Part shown: in pieces, positions 25,788 to 36,700 of the stretch
Numbering within the stretch: position 1 is the stretch's first letter
Layout: every line of letters starts with the position of its first letter
From: Lebetimonas sp. JH292
GTDB taxonomy: Bacteria > Campylobacterota > Campylobacteria > Campylobacterales > Nautiliaceae
Length of the DNA stretch: 64,000 nt
Direction of reading: 5' to 3'
Assembly (NCBI RefSeq): GCF_000523275.1
Contig: NZ_ATHQ01000001.1
Span: 567,001-631,000 of the forward strand
Notes under the pieces: generated by a model
What the model was told of the DNA's origin: nothing
The model's database searches: none
The model's input: only the letters and a program-made list of their open reading frames with translations
Made by a program: the position numbers and the translations under genes

Positions 25788-26399
25788 ATATTTATTTCGG
25801 CAGATAATACAAATTCCGGAAAAACATACGCCGCTATAAAACTTATTGAAGCTCTTTCAAAAAAAGGGTATAAAGTAGGCGTTATGAAGCCCGTTGAAAC
25901 TGGAGTGGAAAAATATCCGGAAGATGGAAAAAAACTGTTTGAAGCAACATTAAAATACAATAAAAATTTAAATAACCTGAAACTAAAGGATATTGTGCCT
26001 ATCCAGCTGCACCTTCCGGCAGCTCCTATTGTTGCGGGAGAGATTGATTTTAAAAAAATAAAAAAAGCTTATTATAAAATTAAACCATTATGTGATATTT
26101 TACTTATTGAAGGTGCCGGAGGGTTATTAGTTCCAGTAACAGAAAATTTTAAAATGCTAAATTTCTTAAATTTTTTTAATGCAAAACTTTTTTTAGTTAT
26201 TTCAAGCCGTCTTGGAATGATTAATGAATTTTTATTAAATAAATTCTATTTGGAAAACAACAGTATTGATTATATCTGGGCTATTAATCTGTTTGATAAA
26301 AATTATTTTGATATATCCCATCCTTTTATGAAAAAATTCAATCCTATGTTTATTCAAAAAGATTTAGATAAAATAATAAAAAAATTATTAGGAGAATAA
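25788..26399 (+). CDS. bioD: Dethiobiotin synthetase, start codon unusual
   Basis: The frame encodes FISADNTNSGKTYAAIKLIE, the BioD P-loop with the NSGKT Walker A, then GVMKPVETGV, PIQLHLPAAPIVAGEI and LLIEGAGGLLVPV. BioD closes the ureido ring in biotin synthesis using ATP and CO2. The first ATG in this frame (25884) lies after the P-loop, so it cannot be the true start. No ATG, GTG or TTG lies between the stop at 25686 and the P-loop. GGAAAG (25779-25784) precedes an ATA at 25788 and an ATT at 25794, which would give homologue-like N-termini. 203 residues from the ATA. The thioesterase gene begins right at the stop. Confidence 0.75.
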   Translation: MFISADNTNSGKTYAAIKLIEALSKKGYKVGVMKPVETGVEKYPEDGKKLFEATLKYNKNLNNLKLKDIVPIQLHLPAAPIVAGEIDFKKIKKAYYKIKPLCDILLIEGAGGLLVPVTENFKMLNFLNFFNAKLFLVISSRLGMINEFLLNKFYLENNSIDYIWAINLFDKNYFDISHPFMKKFNPMFIQKDLDKIIKKLLGE

Positions 26400-26804
26400 A
26401 TGATAGAATTTGAAGTGGAATTAAAAACACATACAAAATATCTGCCTAAATTCGGAAGATTGATTGAGCTTAAAAAAGATTACGCAAAAGTAATATTGGA
26501 TACCTCGGAAGAAATGGCTGTCGATGAGTATGGCTTAGTTCACGGAGGATTTACATTCTCGGCAGCTGATTTTTGTGCCATGGCCACTGTAAACGAACCT
26601 TATGTTGTACTGGTCAGAAGCCAAAATGAATTTTTGGGCCCTGTTAAAGTGGGTGAAAGTGTTGTATTTGAAAGTGAAGTAATGATGAAAGAAAAAAGAA
26701 AATGGGAAGTGAAAGTAACAGGAAAAATAGATGAGATTAAAGTTTTTGAAGGGATTTTCGGATGTGTTGTTTTAGATAAACACGTATTAAAGAAAAATGT
26801 ATAA
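26400..26804 (+). CDS. Hotdog-fold thioesterase-like protein (PaaI/YbgC group)
   Basis: 134 residues of single hotdog fold. DEYGLVHGGFTFSAADFCAM near residue 42 is the central-helix region of PaaI-like thioesterases (the HGG motif with a following acidic residue), and RSQNEFLGPVKVGESVVFES near 77 is the next strand pair. It should hydrolyse an acyl-CoA or bind an acyl group; the substrate is unknown. The ATG directly follows the bioD stop (TAAATG), so the genes are coupled. It ends one base before the convergent helicase gene. Confidence 0.75.
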   Translation: MIEFEVELKTHTKYLPKFGRLIELKKDYAKVILDTSEEMAVDEYGLVHGGFTFSAADFCAMATVNEPYVVLVRSQNEFLGPVKVGESVVFESEVMMKEKRKWEVKVTGKIDEIKVFEGIFGCVVLDKHVLKKNV

Positions 26805-28205
26805 TTATCTTCTTCTCCCTCTATTATATCTGTTGCCTCTTTGATTCCTGTTTTTATAATTTCTTCTGCCTGAATTAGAATTGGAGCTATTAAATTTTTC
26901 TCTTTCAATCAATCTTTTTGCCTCTTTTAAACTTTTACCTATTCTTTCTTTTCCTTTTGCTTCTTTTTCAAAAAGCATAGCCGCAAATTTAGCTGCAATT
27001 GTAAATAAATCAAATTCATTTTGAAGTTCTTCTATGATTTCTATAGATTTCGGACTTGCGTCAGTATTATTAATTTTTTCTATTATTTTTTTAATTTCTG
27101 TATTTTTAACATCTTCAAGTGTAGGTATTTCTTTAAGAGTTATTTTCGAAATTTTTTCTATCCTGCTAAGAGCTTTAAATTCATACGGAGTAACAAGTGA
27201 AATAGCCATCCCCTCTTTCCCTGCTCTTCCTGTTCTTCCAATTCTATGAACATAACTTTCAGGATCAAGAGGCAAATGATAATTAAACACGTGAGATACG
27301 TCGTTAACATCAAGCCCTCTTGCAGCCACATCTGTAGCTACCAATATATCAAGTTTATTGGTTTTAAAATTTCTTATAATAGTTTCTCTTTTCCTCTGCT
27401 CCATATCTCCGTGAAGTCCGCTTGCATTTAATCCAATGCCCTTTAAATATTCTGCAACATCATCCACATCTCTTTTTGTTCTACAAAACACTATAGCCTT
27501 ACTTGGGGCTTTATAATCAATAAGTCTGATTAACGCATCTTTTCTTTCATGCTCATCAATAACATAACAATATTCTTTAATGTTTTCATTTGTTACGTTT
27601 TGTTTTGTAATTTTTACAAATTCAGGCTCTTTTAAAAATGTTTTTGCAAGGTTTAAAATCTCTTTTGGCATTGTTGCGCTGAAAAGCAGTTTTTGGGCAT
27701 TGTTTGGAACAAATTTGAAAATTTCTTTTATATCATCCAAAAAGCCCATATCAAGCATTTCATCTGCTTCATCAAGCACAACAAATTTAGGTGCTATATC
27801 TATTTTACCACTGTTAAGTAAATCAATAAGTCTTCCTGGTGTTGCAACTATAACCTGAGAAGTTTTTATCTGTGAAATCTGTCTATTGTAACTACTTCCT
27901 CCGTATACACTAGCCGTATGAATTCTCAAATCTCTGCCGTATCTGAATATTTCTTCACTTACCTGAATAGCAAGTTCTCTTGTAGGGGTTACAATTAATG
28001 CTTTCTCGCCTTTCTTAAGCATATTTAAAATGGGAAGTCCGAATGCAGCCGTTTTACCGGTTCCTGTCTGGGCCTGTGCCACTATATCTTTTCCTTCTAA
28101 AATTAGAGGAATCGCTTTCTCCTGAATAGGAGAAGGTTTTTCAAACCCAATCTCACTTAATCTATGCAATAATTCTTTTTTTAAATTAAAATCGCTAAAA
28201 TTCAT
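26805..28205 (-). CDS. DEAD-box RNA helicase
   Basis: 466 residues. Motifs in order: Q motif (FEKPSPIQEKAIP), AQTGTGKTAAFGLP (I), PTRELAIQ (Ia), TPGRLIDL (Ib), DEADEMLDMGF (II), FSATMP (III), ARGLDVNDVSHV (V) and HRIGRTGRAGKEG (VI). A basic RGG-like tail (GRRNYKNRNQRGNRYNRGRR) ends it, as in CsdA/DeaD- and RhlE-type ribosome-assembly or mRNA-decay helicases. I start at 28205, where AGGAAAC precedes ATG; an earlier ATG at 28232 adds only nine odd residues and overlaps the upstream gene. Confidence 0.93.
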   Translation of the reverse strand: MNFSDFNLKKELLHRLSEIGFEKPSPIQEKAIPLILEGKDIVAQAQTGTGKTAAFGLPILNMLKKGEKALIVTPTRELAIQVSEEIFRYGRDLRIHTASVYGGSSYNRQISQIKTSQVIVATPGRLIDLLNSGKIDIAPKFVVLDEADEMLDMGFLDDIKEIFKFVPNNAQKLLFSATMPKEILNLAKTFLKEPEFVKITKQNVTNENIKEYCYVIDEHERKDALIRLIDYKAPSKAIVFCRTKRDVDDVAEYLKGIGLNASGLHGDMEQRKRETIIRNFKTNKLDILVATDVAARGLDVNDVSHVFNYHLPLDPESYVHRIGRTGRAGKEGMAISLVTPYEFKALSRIEKISKITLKEIPTLEDVKNTEIKKIIEKINNTDASPKSIEIIEELQNEFDLFTIAAKFAAMLFEKEAKGKERIGKSLKEAKRLIEREKFNSSNSNSGRRNYKNRNQRGNRYNRGRRR

Positions 28206-28222
28206 CTGTTTCCTTTTTATTT

Positions 28223-28771
28223 TTAATGACAATACAACTTATAATTAATATAGGTGTTTGTAAAATAGGGAGGATAAGGCACAATGGCAGAAAAATTTTT
28301 AATCTCTCCGGGAAGCAAATTTTTTACAATTATTCTTGTCGTTTTAACAGTATTTGGTTTTTGCTGCTGTTTTTCTTTTGCTCCAAATATACTAAGGCCT
28401 CCAGATTTAAAAAAAGTTCCTTTTGGAACCTTTCCGCCCCATCCGTTATTTACAAGTTTTATTTCAAGCTTGCAATAATTTATTTTAAATTTACCTATAT
28501 TTTTAACTTTACCTTTAACTACTAACGTTTCATTGATAAGCACTCTTCTGTTTCTAACATCAATCAGTTCGGCTTTTTTAGTATATTTTTCCAAAATAAT
28601 AATACTAAGTACCGCACCAAAAGACGTAACCAAAAAAGAAGCAAATATCATACTTATAACAAGCCCGGTTTTATTACCGGCAGCTTTAATGGATAAAAAA
28701 GTCAAAAATATAAATAAAATTAAAAAAAAAGCCAGGCTGAGCCAGTGAAGAAATGTGAAATAGGGAATCAT
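28223..28771 (-). CDS. DUF2393-like membrane protein
   Basis: 182 residues with two N-terminal membrane segments (residues ~9-28 and ~35-58) and a soluble beta-rich domain ([20 protein letters not shown]-like run, [20 protein letters not shown]) resembling the DUF2393 family of Campylobacterota. The beta domain looks like FxLYD/DUF3426-type surface domains. The function is unknown. The ATG overlaps the hisIE stop (ATGA). The name is from memory of the family, so the exact DUF is less certain than the topology. Confidence 0.65.
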   Translation of the reverse strand: MIPYFTFLHWLSLAFFLILFIFLTFLSIKAAGNKTGLVISMIFASFLVTSFGAVLSIIILEKYTKKAELIDVRNRRVLINETLVVKGKVKNIGKFKINYCKLEIKLVNNGWGGKVPKGTFFKSGGLSIFGAKEKQQQKPNTVKTTRIIVKNLLPGEIKNFSAIVPYPPYFTNTYINYKLYCH

Positions 28772-29436
28772 TTTTTTCGGTTCCTTTTTTCTTCTATACC
28801 GCTTACGCCTTCTCTTCTTTTCAGCTCTTCCAAAATAGCCTCCGGATGTATATTTTTATACGCCAGGGCCACTAAAGCATGAAAAGCCAAATCAGCCGCT
28901 TCATAAATTATTTCATCTTTTTTATCATCTTTAATAGCAAAACAAAATTCACCTGCTTCTTCAACAACTTTTTTAAGTATTGTATTTTCACCTTTTTTGT
29001 ATAAAGAGGCTACATAAGAAGTTTTGGGCGAAGCGTTTTTTCTATCAAGTAAAGTATGATAAAGCTTATCTGTGAAATTATACTCTATTTCTTCTTTTTT
29101 GTCGAGTATTATTTCACCGCTGTCCAATTTTGTAAAAAAACATGATTTCCTGCCTGTATGACAGGCAACTCCGTTTTGTTTCACTTTAAGTAAAAGTGTA
29201 TCATTATCACAGTCAAGCAAAATTTCTTTAACTTCCTGGGTGTTGCCGCTGCTTTCCCCTTTTTTCCAGAGTTTATTTCGAGAACGTGAAAAATAGTGAG
29301 CAAATCCTGTTTTTTGGGTAAGTTCAAGTGCTTCTTTATTCATATACGCAAGCATTAAAACTTCATTTGTATCCGCTTCCTGAACTATTACAGGCACAAG
29401 CCCTCCGTTTTTTTCAAAATCAACTTTATTTACCAT
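28768..29436 (-). CDS. hisI: Bifunctional HisI-HisE (phosphoribosyl-AMP cyclohydrolase / phosphoribosyl-ATP pyrophosphatase)
   Basis: 222 residues. HisI part (~1-115): [46 protein letters not shown] and the zinc-binding [10 protein letters not shown]. HisE part (~125-215): [29 protein letters not shown] then [11 protein letters not shown] and [14 protein letters not shown] with the MazG-like acidic residues. It performs steps 2 and 3 of histidine synthesis. The gene overlaps the prohibitin gene by 11 bases and DUF2393 by 4. Confidence 0.95.
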   Translation of the reverse strand: MVNKVDFEKNGGLVPVIVQEADTNEVLMLAYMNKEALELTQKTGFAHYFSRSRNKLWKKGESSGNTQEVKEILLDCDNDTLLLKVKQNGVACHTGRKSCFFTKLDSGEIILDKKEEIEYNFTDKLYHTLLDRKNASPKTSYVASLYKKGENTILKKVVEEAGEFCFAIKDDKKDEIIYEAADLAFHALVALAYKNIHPEAILEELKRREGVSGIEEKRNRKK

Positions 29437-30487
29437 TACTCAAAGCCTTTTTTTTATCATCGATATTCATCCATATATTAGGAACCGCCCCGCCTGGAGT
29501 TAGAAAAATTTTAGCATTTGGATTTGCTTTTAAGGCTTCGTTAAATTTACCCTGAACTTCTATTTCTTTAAGTTTTAACAAATTATTTGTAAGTGATTTG
29601 GAAATAATTATATTTGCTTTTGCTTCAGCGCTGGCTTCAATAAGTTTTGCATCAGCTTTCCCCTGGGCTTCTATTTTTGCCGCATTGGCTTTACCCTGTG
29701 CTATTGCCGCTTGTTTCTGGGCTTCCTGCTCGGCTCTTAACACTTCATATTTTGCCCTTTCGGATTCTTGTTTTGCAATTTGAACCCTTTCTATCTGTTT
29801 TCTTATATTTTCAGGCAAAACAATATCCCTTAATTGAAAACTTTCAAAAATTACAGGCTTATGGTCTATTTTATTTAACGTGTCTCTTATTTGTGTTTCT
29901 ATCTGCATGGCAATTTCATTTCTTTTTACAGGTAAATCTTCGGCCGGGTATTTTCCTATTACATTTCTTACCACATCTCTGACTATAGGATTAATTATTT
30001 TATCTTCCCAGTTCAGACCGTATGTTTTTATGGTATAAGCCGCTTCATCGGGGTTAATCCTGTAACTAACAGAAAGTTCAACTGTAATAGGCAGACCTCT
30101 TGCATCAAGCACGTTAATAGCGGGATAAACTTTTATTGTTCCGTATCTGTCGGGCATAGTTCCGGCTTCTTGTATTCTTTTATAACTTATCATATGAACC
30201 TTGGTATCTACAATAATAACTTTTTGAATAACAGGGACATAAAAATGCATTCCGGGATATAGCGGCTCTTTGGAAAATTTTCCCGTAGTTGCTAAAATAC
30301 CGATTTCTCCTTCGTTTACAATAATCCAAGGTCTGAATAAAATTCCAAAAACAATGATTATCCCTATTATGATTAAAGCGAGACCGCTGCCTCCTTTTAT
30401 AAATTTCGGAGGTTCAAACTTCGGAGGTTCGAAACTCGGTTTTTTGTTATTGTTTTTATTCATCCAATCATTTAAATCAGCCGGCAT
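29426..30487 (-). CDS. Prohibitin-family SPFH membrane protein
   Basis: 353 residues. A Pro-rich N-terminus with a tandem [12 protein letters not shown] is followed by one membrane helix (residues ~35-55), then an SPFH domain ([40 protein letters not shown]) and a long Ala/Glu/Gln coiled coil (~230-310) as in HflK and prohibitins. In Campylobacterota these proteins form membrane rings around FtsH or organise lipids; role here is inferred. The C-terminal tail [18 protein letters not shown] is conserved in appearance with epsilonproteobacterial homologues. ilvE lies just upstream. Confidence 0.87.
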   Translation of the reverse strand: MPADLNDWMNKNNNKKPSFEPPKFEPPKFIKGGSGLALIIIGIIIVFGILFRPWIIVNEGEIGILATTGKFSKEPLYPGMHFYVPVIQKVIIVDTKVHMISYKRIQEAGTMPDRYGTIKVYPAINVLDARGLPITVELSVSYRINPDEAAYTIKTYGLNWEDKIINPIVRDVVRNVIGKYPAEDLPVKRNEIAMQIETQIRDTLNKIDHKPVIFESFQLRDIVLPENIRKQIERVQIAKQESERAKYEVLRAEQEAQKQAAIAQGKANAAKIEAQGKADAKLIEASAEAKANIIISKSLTNNLLKLKEIEVQGKFNEALKANPNAKIFLTPGGAVPNIWMNIDDKKKALSNGK

Positions 30488-30489
30488 AA

Positions 30490-31410
30490 TTATCCTTCAA
30501 TAAACGTCAAATAATGTTTGTAGCCTTTATCTCTTCCATAAACTACATCAAAATACGCTTCTTGTAATTCTTTTGTAATTTCCCCTCTTTTACCGCTGCC
30601 TATAATTCTTCCGTCAACTTCCCTAACAGGGGTAACTTCTGCGGCAGTTCCGGTAAAAAACGCCTCATCGGCGATATAAACTTCATCTCTTGTTATTCTT
30701 CTTCTCTGAATTGGAATATCTCTTTCACGAGCAAGTTCCAAAACAGTTGCCTGGGTAATACTTTCAAGGGAATTGTCATTTGGAGGGGTTATTAAGACAC
30801 CATCTCTTACAATAAAAAAGCATTCCCCGCTTCCTTCAGCTACAAATCCTTCCTCGTCAAGCATTAACGCTTCTTCGTATCCGCATTCAACCGCTTCATA
30901 TTTTGCCATTTGGGAATTTAGATAATTCGCAGCAGCTTTAGCTTTTCCAAACATTGATTTTACAGAGTTTCTAACCAAAGAAGAAATTTTAACTCTGATT
31001 CCGTTTTCCAACCCTTCTTCACCAAGATATGCCCCCCATTCCCATGCGGCAATTGCAACCCTTACAGGAGCTCCTATATGATATAGTCCCATTTTTCCAT
31101 AACCAAGAAAAATCAAAGGTCTTATATAAACATTTTCTTTAAAATCGTTTTTTCTAAGCAGTTCTATCTGAGCATCTTCCAATTCTTCCTGGGTAAAAGG
31201 CACATCAATTTTTACTATTTTAGCTGAATTTAGCAGCCTTTTTGTATGATCTTGCAGTCTGAAAATAGCAAGTCCGTCTTCGGTCTGATAAGCCCTTGTC
31301 CCTTCAAAAACCCCGTTTCCATAATGAAGGGTATGAGTTAAAACATGTACTTTTGCTTCATTCCAAGGAACAAAATTTCCATCCATCCATATATATTGTG
31401 CTTCGTTCAT
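30490..31410 (-). CDS. ilvE: Branched-chain amino acid aminotransferase
   Basis: 306 residues, fold-type IV PLP enzyme. Visible are MDGNFVPWNEAKVHVLTHTL (residues ~9-28), HYGNGVFEGTRAY, a Lys in GKAKAAANYLNSQMAKYEA (the PLP Lys region near residue 155), EALMLDEEGFVAEGSGECFF near 180, and EAFFTGTAAEVTPVREVDGR near 255. Transfers amino groups to and from Leu, Ile and Val. The order ilvE then prohibitin matches Cj0269c-Cj0268c as I recall. It is divergent from the aldehyde dehydrogenase. Confidence 0.95.
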   Translation of the reverse strand: MNEAQYIWMDGNFVPWNEAKVHVLTHTLHYGNGVFEGTRAYQTEDGLAIFRLQDHTKRLLNSAKIVKIDVPFTQEELEDAQIELLRKNDFKENVYIRPLIFLGYGKMGLYHIGAPVRVAIAAWEWGAYLGEEGLENGIRVKISSLVRNSVKSMFGKAKAAANYLNSQMAKYEAVECGYEEALMLDEEGFVAEGSGECFFIVRDGVLITPPNDNSLESITQATVLELARERDIPIQRRRITRDEVYIADEAFFTGTAAEVTPVREVDGRIIGSGKRGEITKELQEAYFDVVYGRDKGYKHYLTFIEG

Positions 31411-31448
31411 TTTTAGCCTTTTTTAGCGATATTTTATCATAAATTTGC

Positions 31449-31454
31449 TATAAT
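31449..31454 (+). promoter_or_regulatory. -10 box for the aldehyde dehydrogenase gene
   Basis: TGCTATAAT with extended -10 TGC, 20 bases before the ATG at 31475. AAAAAGGAAA is the SD. Confidence 0.5.
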
Positions 31455-31474
31455 TAATACAAAAAGGAAAAACA

Positions 31475-32937
31475 ATGGGCTTTTTGGAAAGATTTTCGGA
31501 AATATTTAACACAAAAAAACAAGATTTTATTGCAAAAAAATTTATAGGCTCAAATGAAGAAGACGGAGAAATCGGAGAAATTATCAACCCTTATCTCAAA
31601 CAGGTAACTACAAAATATATTAAATGCACCCCTGAAGATGCAAAAAGAGCCCTTGAAACCGCCAAAAATGCTTTTGATAAAACAAAAAATTCCTCTTTGG
31701 CACAAAGAATCGCCTGGATTGAAGATGTTGCTAAAAAATTAGAAGAGCAAAAAGAAGAATTTGCTAAATATATAACACTTGAAGTTGCAAAACCGATTTC
31801 GCAGGCAAAGGTGGAAGTAACCAGGTGCATTGAAAATTTAAAAATAACTGCAGCTGCTGCTTATGATATTGTAGGCGAAACAATTCCCACAGATGCAACT
31901 TTTAGCGGTGCTAAAACAACCAGTTTTTACAAAAGAGTCCCGCTTGGGGTGGTAGTTGCGATAACACCATTTAATTTTCCTCTTAATCTTGTAGCCCACA
32001 AAATTGCCCCTGCCCTCATCTCCGGAAACAGTGTGGTATTAAAACCGACTCCGGAAGCACCTTATACAGCCTATGCATTTGCAAAACTTTTTATTGAAAG
32101 TAAATATGCAATTAAAGATGCCTTAAGTGTAGTTTACGGAGATGCCGAAGTTGGAAATACATTAGTAAAAGCCCTATTCCAAGAAAAATCAGCTTTACAG
32201 GAAGCGTTCCTGTCGGAAAAATAATTACACAAAATGCCGGAATCAAAAAAATAACACTTGAACTCGGCGGAAACGCAGCAACATTTGTAGAAAATTCGGC
32301 TGACATTGAATTGGCGGCAAAAAGATGTGCAATAGGGGCTTTTGCAAACTCAGGACAGGTATGTATTTCACTTCAGAGAATTTATGTAGATAGTAAAATT
32401 TATGAAGAGTTTGCAGCGAAACTTGGAGAAGAAGCAACTAAACTAAAAGTTGGAAACCCATTTGAAGAAGATACTTTTATGGGGCCATTAATTAATGAAG
32501 ATGCTGCAATCAGGGCTGAGAGATGGATAAATTCTGCAGTTAAAGAAGGGGCGAGAATAATTTCCGGAGGAAAAAGAGAGGGGAACATTTTGACTCCTAC
32601 CATTTTAGCGGATGTAACGGATGATATGAATATAATCTGCGAAGAAGTGTTTGCCCCAATTGTCAGTTTAGTAAAAGTCAAAAGTTATGAAGAAGCTTTA
32701 AATAAAATAAACAACTCACCTTATGGGCTTCAATATTCAATGTTTACCAACAGAATAGATTTGATGCAAAAAGCAATTGATGATTTTGAAGCAGGCGGTA
32801 TAATAATTAATGATATTCCGACACTTAGATTTGACATCCAGCCTTACGGAGGGGTTAAACTCTCAGGCATTGGAAGGGAAGGACCTAAATTTGCAATTGA
32901 GGATATGACAGAAATTAAAACAGTAATAATTAGATAA
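31475..32937 (+). pseudogene. NAD(P)-dependent aldehyde dehydrogenase, frameshifted
   Basis: Frame 1 (31475-32224) encodes the N-terminal NAD domain to GDAEVGNTLVK, with ITPFNFPLNLVAHKIAPAL near residue 160 and SVVLKPTPEAP. The protein then continues in the +1 frame from about 32170: SPIPRKISFTGSVPVGKIIT, LELGGNAATFVEN with the catalytic Glu, GAFANSGQVCISLQRIYVDS with the catalytic Cys, and EEVFAPIVSLVKVKSYEEAL. One extra A in the A4 run at 32167-32170 would restore one ~487-residue enzyme, a normal length. It resembles lactaldehyde / non-phosphorylating glyceraldehyde-3-phosphate dehydrogenases. It could be a true mutation or a base-calling error; both halves are otherwise well preserved. 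Confidence 0.85.
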
Positions 32938-33027
32938 ATGTTAAATGCTAAATTATTATTTTAATTAAACATTAGGCATTATTCTTTCACCACTCACTAC
33001 TCACCACTCACTACTCACTACTCACTT
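32938..33027. repeat. Two-part repeat tract between aldehyde dehydrogenase and recO
   Basis: First part (32939-32981): AATGTTAAATGCTAAATT and its inverse AATTAAACATTAGGCATT, a hairpin-forming AT-rich pair just after the plus-strand stop. Second part (32986-33026): ACTCACT/ACTCACC units, at least six, in the orientation that gives GTGAGT in recO sense directly after the recO stop (33030). Confidence 0.8.
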
Positions 33028-33029
33028 TT

Positions 33030-33647
33030 TTATATTCCAAGAGATAATATTTTCCAGAGTTTTTCTATTTCTTCGTCATTAAAAAGGATAGTTTTTTTTT
33101 CATTAAACAATATATCTATTTTTTCCGCGTCAAAACCGTCGGACATAATACATTTTTCGTGGGCCACTAAAAAACTTCTTGCAAGCGCAATTTTTTTACC
33201 GACTTTTTTTTCACACAAAAAACAGTTTTTGTCTTTATAAAGTCTCCCCTCTTTTTCAAGCAGTCCCACATAATGTTCGATTATTGCCCTTTTTGCATCT
33301 CTTTGATGTAAAGATTCAGCTAATCGAAACAATGAATCATAATAAAAATTATCAACCCTGCTTACATCTGTAAAATGAATATTTAAAAGTCTTACATATT
33401 CTTTAAAATAAAACAGTTTTTCCCTTTCGAATAAAAATTTAAAAGAAATCTGAGCCACATTTCTTAATCTTTTTATAGTGCTTTTATAATTTTCTTCTAC
33501 AACAAAATCTATAAAATATCCTGTATTTATATAAGAATGTCTCGCACCGTAAAATCTGTACAGACTCAGCACTTCAGTATTTGTTATAATTTTTACAATT
33601 AAATCTTCGTCTCTTACCCTCACTGTGTTTAATATTAAGCCTCTCAT
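33030..33647 (-). CDS. recO: Recombination mediator RecO (epsilonproteobacterial form)
   Basis: 205 residues. The N-terminal OB-fold part (MRGLILNTVRVRDEDLIVKI, LSLYRFYGARHSYINTG) and helical C-terminal domain (ESLHQRDAKRAIIEHYVGLL) match Campylobacter/Helicobacter RecO, which is shorter and diverged from E. coli. A Cys pair, CFLC near residue 144, and a later Cys suggest a zinc site remnant. RecO loads RecA on SSB-coated DNA with RecR. A repeat tract follows the stop. Divergent from gltB. Confidence 0.82.
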   Translation of the reverse strand: MRGLILNTVRVRDEDLIVKIITNTEVLSLYRFYGARHSYINTGYFIDFVVEENYKSTIKRLRNVAQISFKFLFEREKLFYFKEYVRLLNIHFTDVSRVDNFYYDSLFRLAESLHQRDAKRAIIEHYVGLLEKEGRLYKDKNCFLCEKKVGKKIALARSFLVAHEKCIMSDGFDAEKIDILFNEKKTILFNDEEIEKLWKILSLGI

Positions 33648-33683
33648 AAAAAAATTATATCAAAAAGAGCGTTAAAAATATGC

Positions 33684-33689
33684 TATAAT
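33684..33689 (+). promoter_or_regulatory. -10 box for gltB
   Basis: TGCTATAAT, 45 bases before the ATG at 33735, with SD AAAAGGAAA close to the start. The 5' leader is ~40 bases. Confidence 0.5.
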
Positions 33690-33734
33690 TAGAAATTATA
33701 AAATTAGGATAAATAACCTCTTAAAAGGAAATAT

Positions 33735-36700
33735 ATGTCAGGATTAGAATTTAAAGACAACTGTGGCTTCGGAGTAATAGCCAATATTAAAGGAAAAACT
33801 TCCCATAAATTAGTAAACGACGCACTAATTTCACTTGAAAGAATGATGCACAGAGGCGCTATTGCAGCTGATGGAAAAAGCGGTGATGGAAGCGGACTTC
33901 TTTTTTCAATGCCTGAAAAATTTTTTAAAAAGATAGCAAAAGAAAACGGTATAGACTTACCTGAAAATTTTGGTATAGGCGTAATTTTTTTAAAAAATGA
34001 AAATCAAAAAACAACAGTGGAAGAAATATGCGAAAAAAATGATTTAAAGGTGGCTCTTTGGAGAGAAGTACCTATAAATATTGAAGTTTTGGGGGAATTT
34101 GCCTTAAAAACCCTTCCTAAGATTTATCATGCATTTATAATTCCAAATTCCATTATAGCAATAAAAAGATTTGAAGAACTTTTATATCTAACAAGAAAAG
34201 AGATAGAAAATTTTATAGAGGACAAAGAATTTTACATCCCTTCTTTTTCAAGCAAAAAAGTGGTTTATAAAGGTCTTTTAATGCCAAATTATATAAAAGA
34301 ATTTTATCCTGATTTGGCAGATAAGGATTTTGAAATTTATTTTGCTTTGTTTCATCAAAGATTTTCTACAAACACCCTGCCGGAATGGAGACTGGCACAG
34401 CCTTTCAGATTTATAGCCCATAACGGTGAAATAAATTCAATACAGGCCAACAGAATAAATACGCTGATTAAAAGCGAATCAGTAAAATCGAATGTATTCA
34501 GCAAAGAAGAATTACAAAAGCTCCTTCCGGTAATAAGATTCGATGAAAGTGATTCAAGTTCACTTGACAGGATGATGGAATTTTTAATAATGAACGGAAT
34601 GGATTTTTTTAAAACAATTAGAGCGCTAATTCCAATGCCTTGGCAAAACGCCCCTTATCTTGACAGTGAACTAAAAGCGTTTTATGAATATTTTTCAACT
34701 CGTTTTGAAGCGTGGGACGGACCAGCTGCTGTAAGTGTAACTGATGGAAGATATATTGCCGTAGTACTTGATAGAAACGGACTCAGACCGGCAAAATATG
34801 TAATCACAAAAGACGGCAGAATTTTAATAGCAAGTGAATACGGGGTACTTGATTTGAACGATACAGAAATAATAGAAAGAGGAAGACTTCAATCCGGCCA
34901 GATGATAGGTATAGATACAAAATTCGGCGTAGTGCTTAAAAATAAAGATATAGACGAATATCTTAAATCAAGCAATCCTTATACAAAATGGCTTAATGAA
35001 AATATGATGTATCTTCAGGAATATATTGAAAATCCATACAGTATAGACGAAAATATCAATTTAAACGATTTGGTTTATAAACAAAGATACGCCGGAATAA
35101 CCAAAGAAATTATAAATTTGGTAATAAAACCTATGATGAATGATGCAAAAGAGCCTACCGGAAGCATGGGAGACGACTCTCCTCTTGCATGTTTTAGCAA
35201 TTATCCTTTCAGAAGTTTTAACGACTTTTTCAGACAAAAATTTGCGCAGGTAACCAACCCTCCCATTGATTCATTAAGAGAAAAAATTGTAATGAGTTTA
35301 AACACAGGTTTTGGAGAAGTTCATAATATTTTGAATGAAGCACCGGAACATGCAAAAAGGGTAAAAACAACTTCCCCTATTCTCACCCAGACAAAGCTTG
35401 AAGTATTAAAAAGCTTCGGTGACGAAAATTCGCCTAAATTTGAAAGTGATTATAAAAACGCCTTTTATTCAACACTGTTTAAAAATAATTTAAAAGGGAC
35501 TCTTGAAAAATTAACCGATAAAATAGTAAAAGACGTAAAAAACGGTGTTAGAATCATTTTTCTTGATGACAGAAATATAGATAAAGACCACAAAGCCATA
35601 CCGATGGCCATGGTAATCGGCAGACTCCATAAAAAACTTCTGGATAACAAATTAAGACATCTTACAAGCATAGTGGCTATTACAAATGAAATCACAAACC
35701 CTCATGATGCGGCTGTACTGATAGCATATGGGGCAAGCGCCATTTATCCGTATTTACTGTTTAAAACAGTTACCCAAATAGCAAAGGAAGAAAACATAGA
35801 CAGGGAAGACGCTTTATTTAACGTTCATTCGGCACTTAATAAAGGTATTTTAAAAATAATGTCAAAAATGGGAATTTCCACAATTGCAAGTTATAGAAAT
35901 TCAGCCCTAATGGATATAATCGGCTTAAGCGAAGAAATTACAAAAGAGTGTTTTATAGGAAGCAAAACCCTGCTTCCGGGATTAACTTTTAAAGATATAG
36001 AAGAGAAAATTAATATCCGTCACAAAAAAGCATTTGAAGAAGACAAACTCGATGCCGGAGGGGTTATAAAATACAGACGAAACGGAGAATACCATGAAAT
36101 AACTCCGGAGCTGACCAAAACATTCAAAAGAATGTTAAGCGGAGAAAAAAAAGATTATGAAGAATTTAAAAAATTAGTTGAAAACAGACGGCCGACATAT
36201 ATAAGAGATTTCCTTGACATAAATTCAGATAAAAAGCCGGTTTCAATTAATGAAGTGGAAAGTGCCCAGAATATTGTTAAAAGGTTTATAGGCGCAGCTA
36301 TGAGTATAGGAGCATTAAGCCCCGAAGCCCATGAAATAATTGCCCAGGCTATGAATGAACTCGGAGCCAAAAGCAATTCCGGTGAAGGAGGGGAAGATAA
36401 AAAAAGAAATAAAACAATAAAACAAAGTAAAATTCGCCAGGTTGCATCAGGAAGATTCGGTGTAACGCCTGAATATCTGGTCAATGCCGAAGAAATTCAG
36501 ATAAAAGTGGCTCAGGGTGCAAAACCGGGTGAAGGAGGACAGCTGCCGGGCTTTAAAGTTTCTACATATATTGCCAAACTAAGACACACCACACCTGGTA
36601 AAACATTAATTTCACCTCCTCCGCATCATGATATTTACTCTATTGAAGATTTGGCTCAGCTTATATTTGATTTAAAACAAATTAACCCAACAGCCACAAT

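Noticed and set aside
31475-32937. Two separate short aldehyde dehydrogenase genes
   Set aside because: The intervening bases encode the missing conserved segment in the second frame, so this is one gene with a frameshift.
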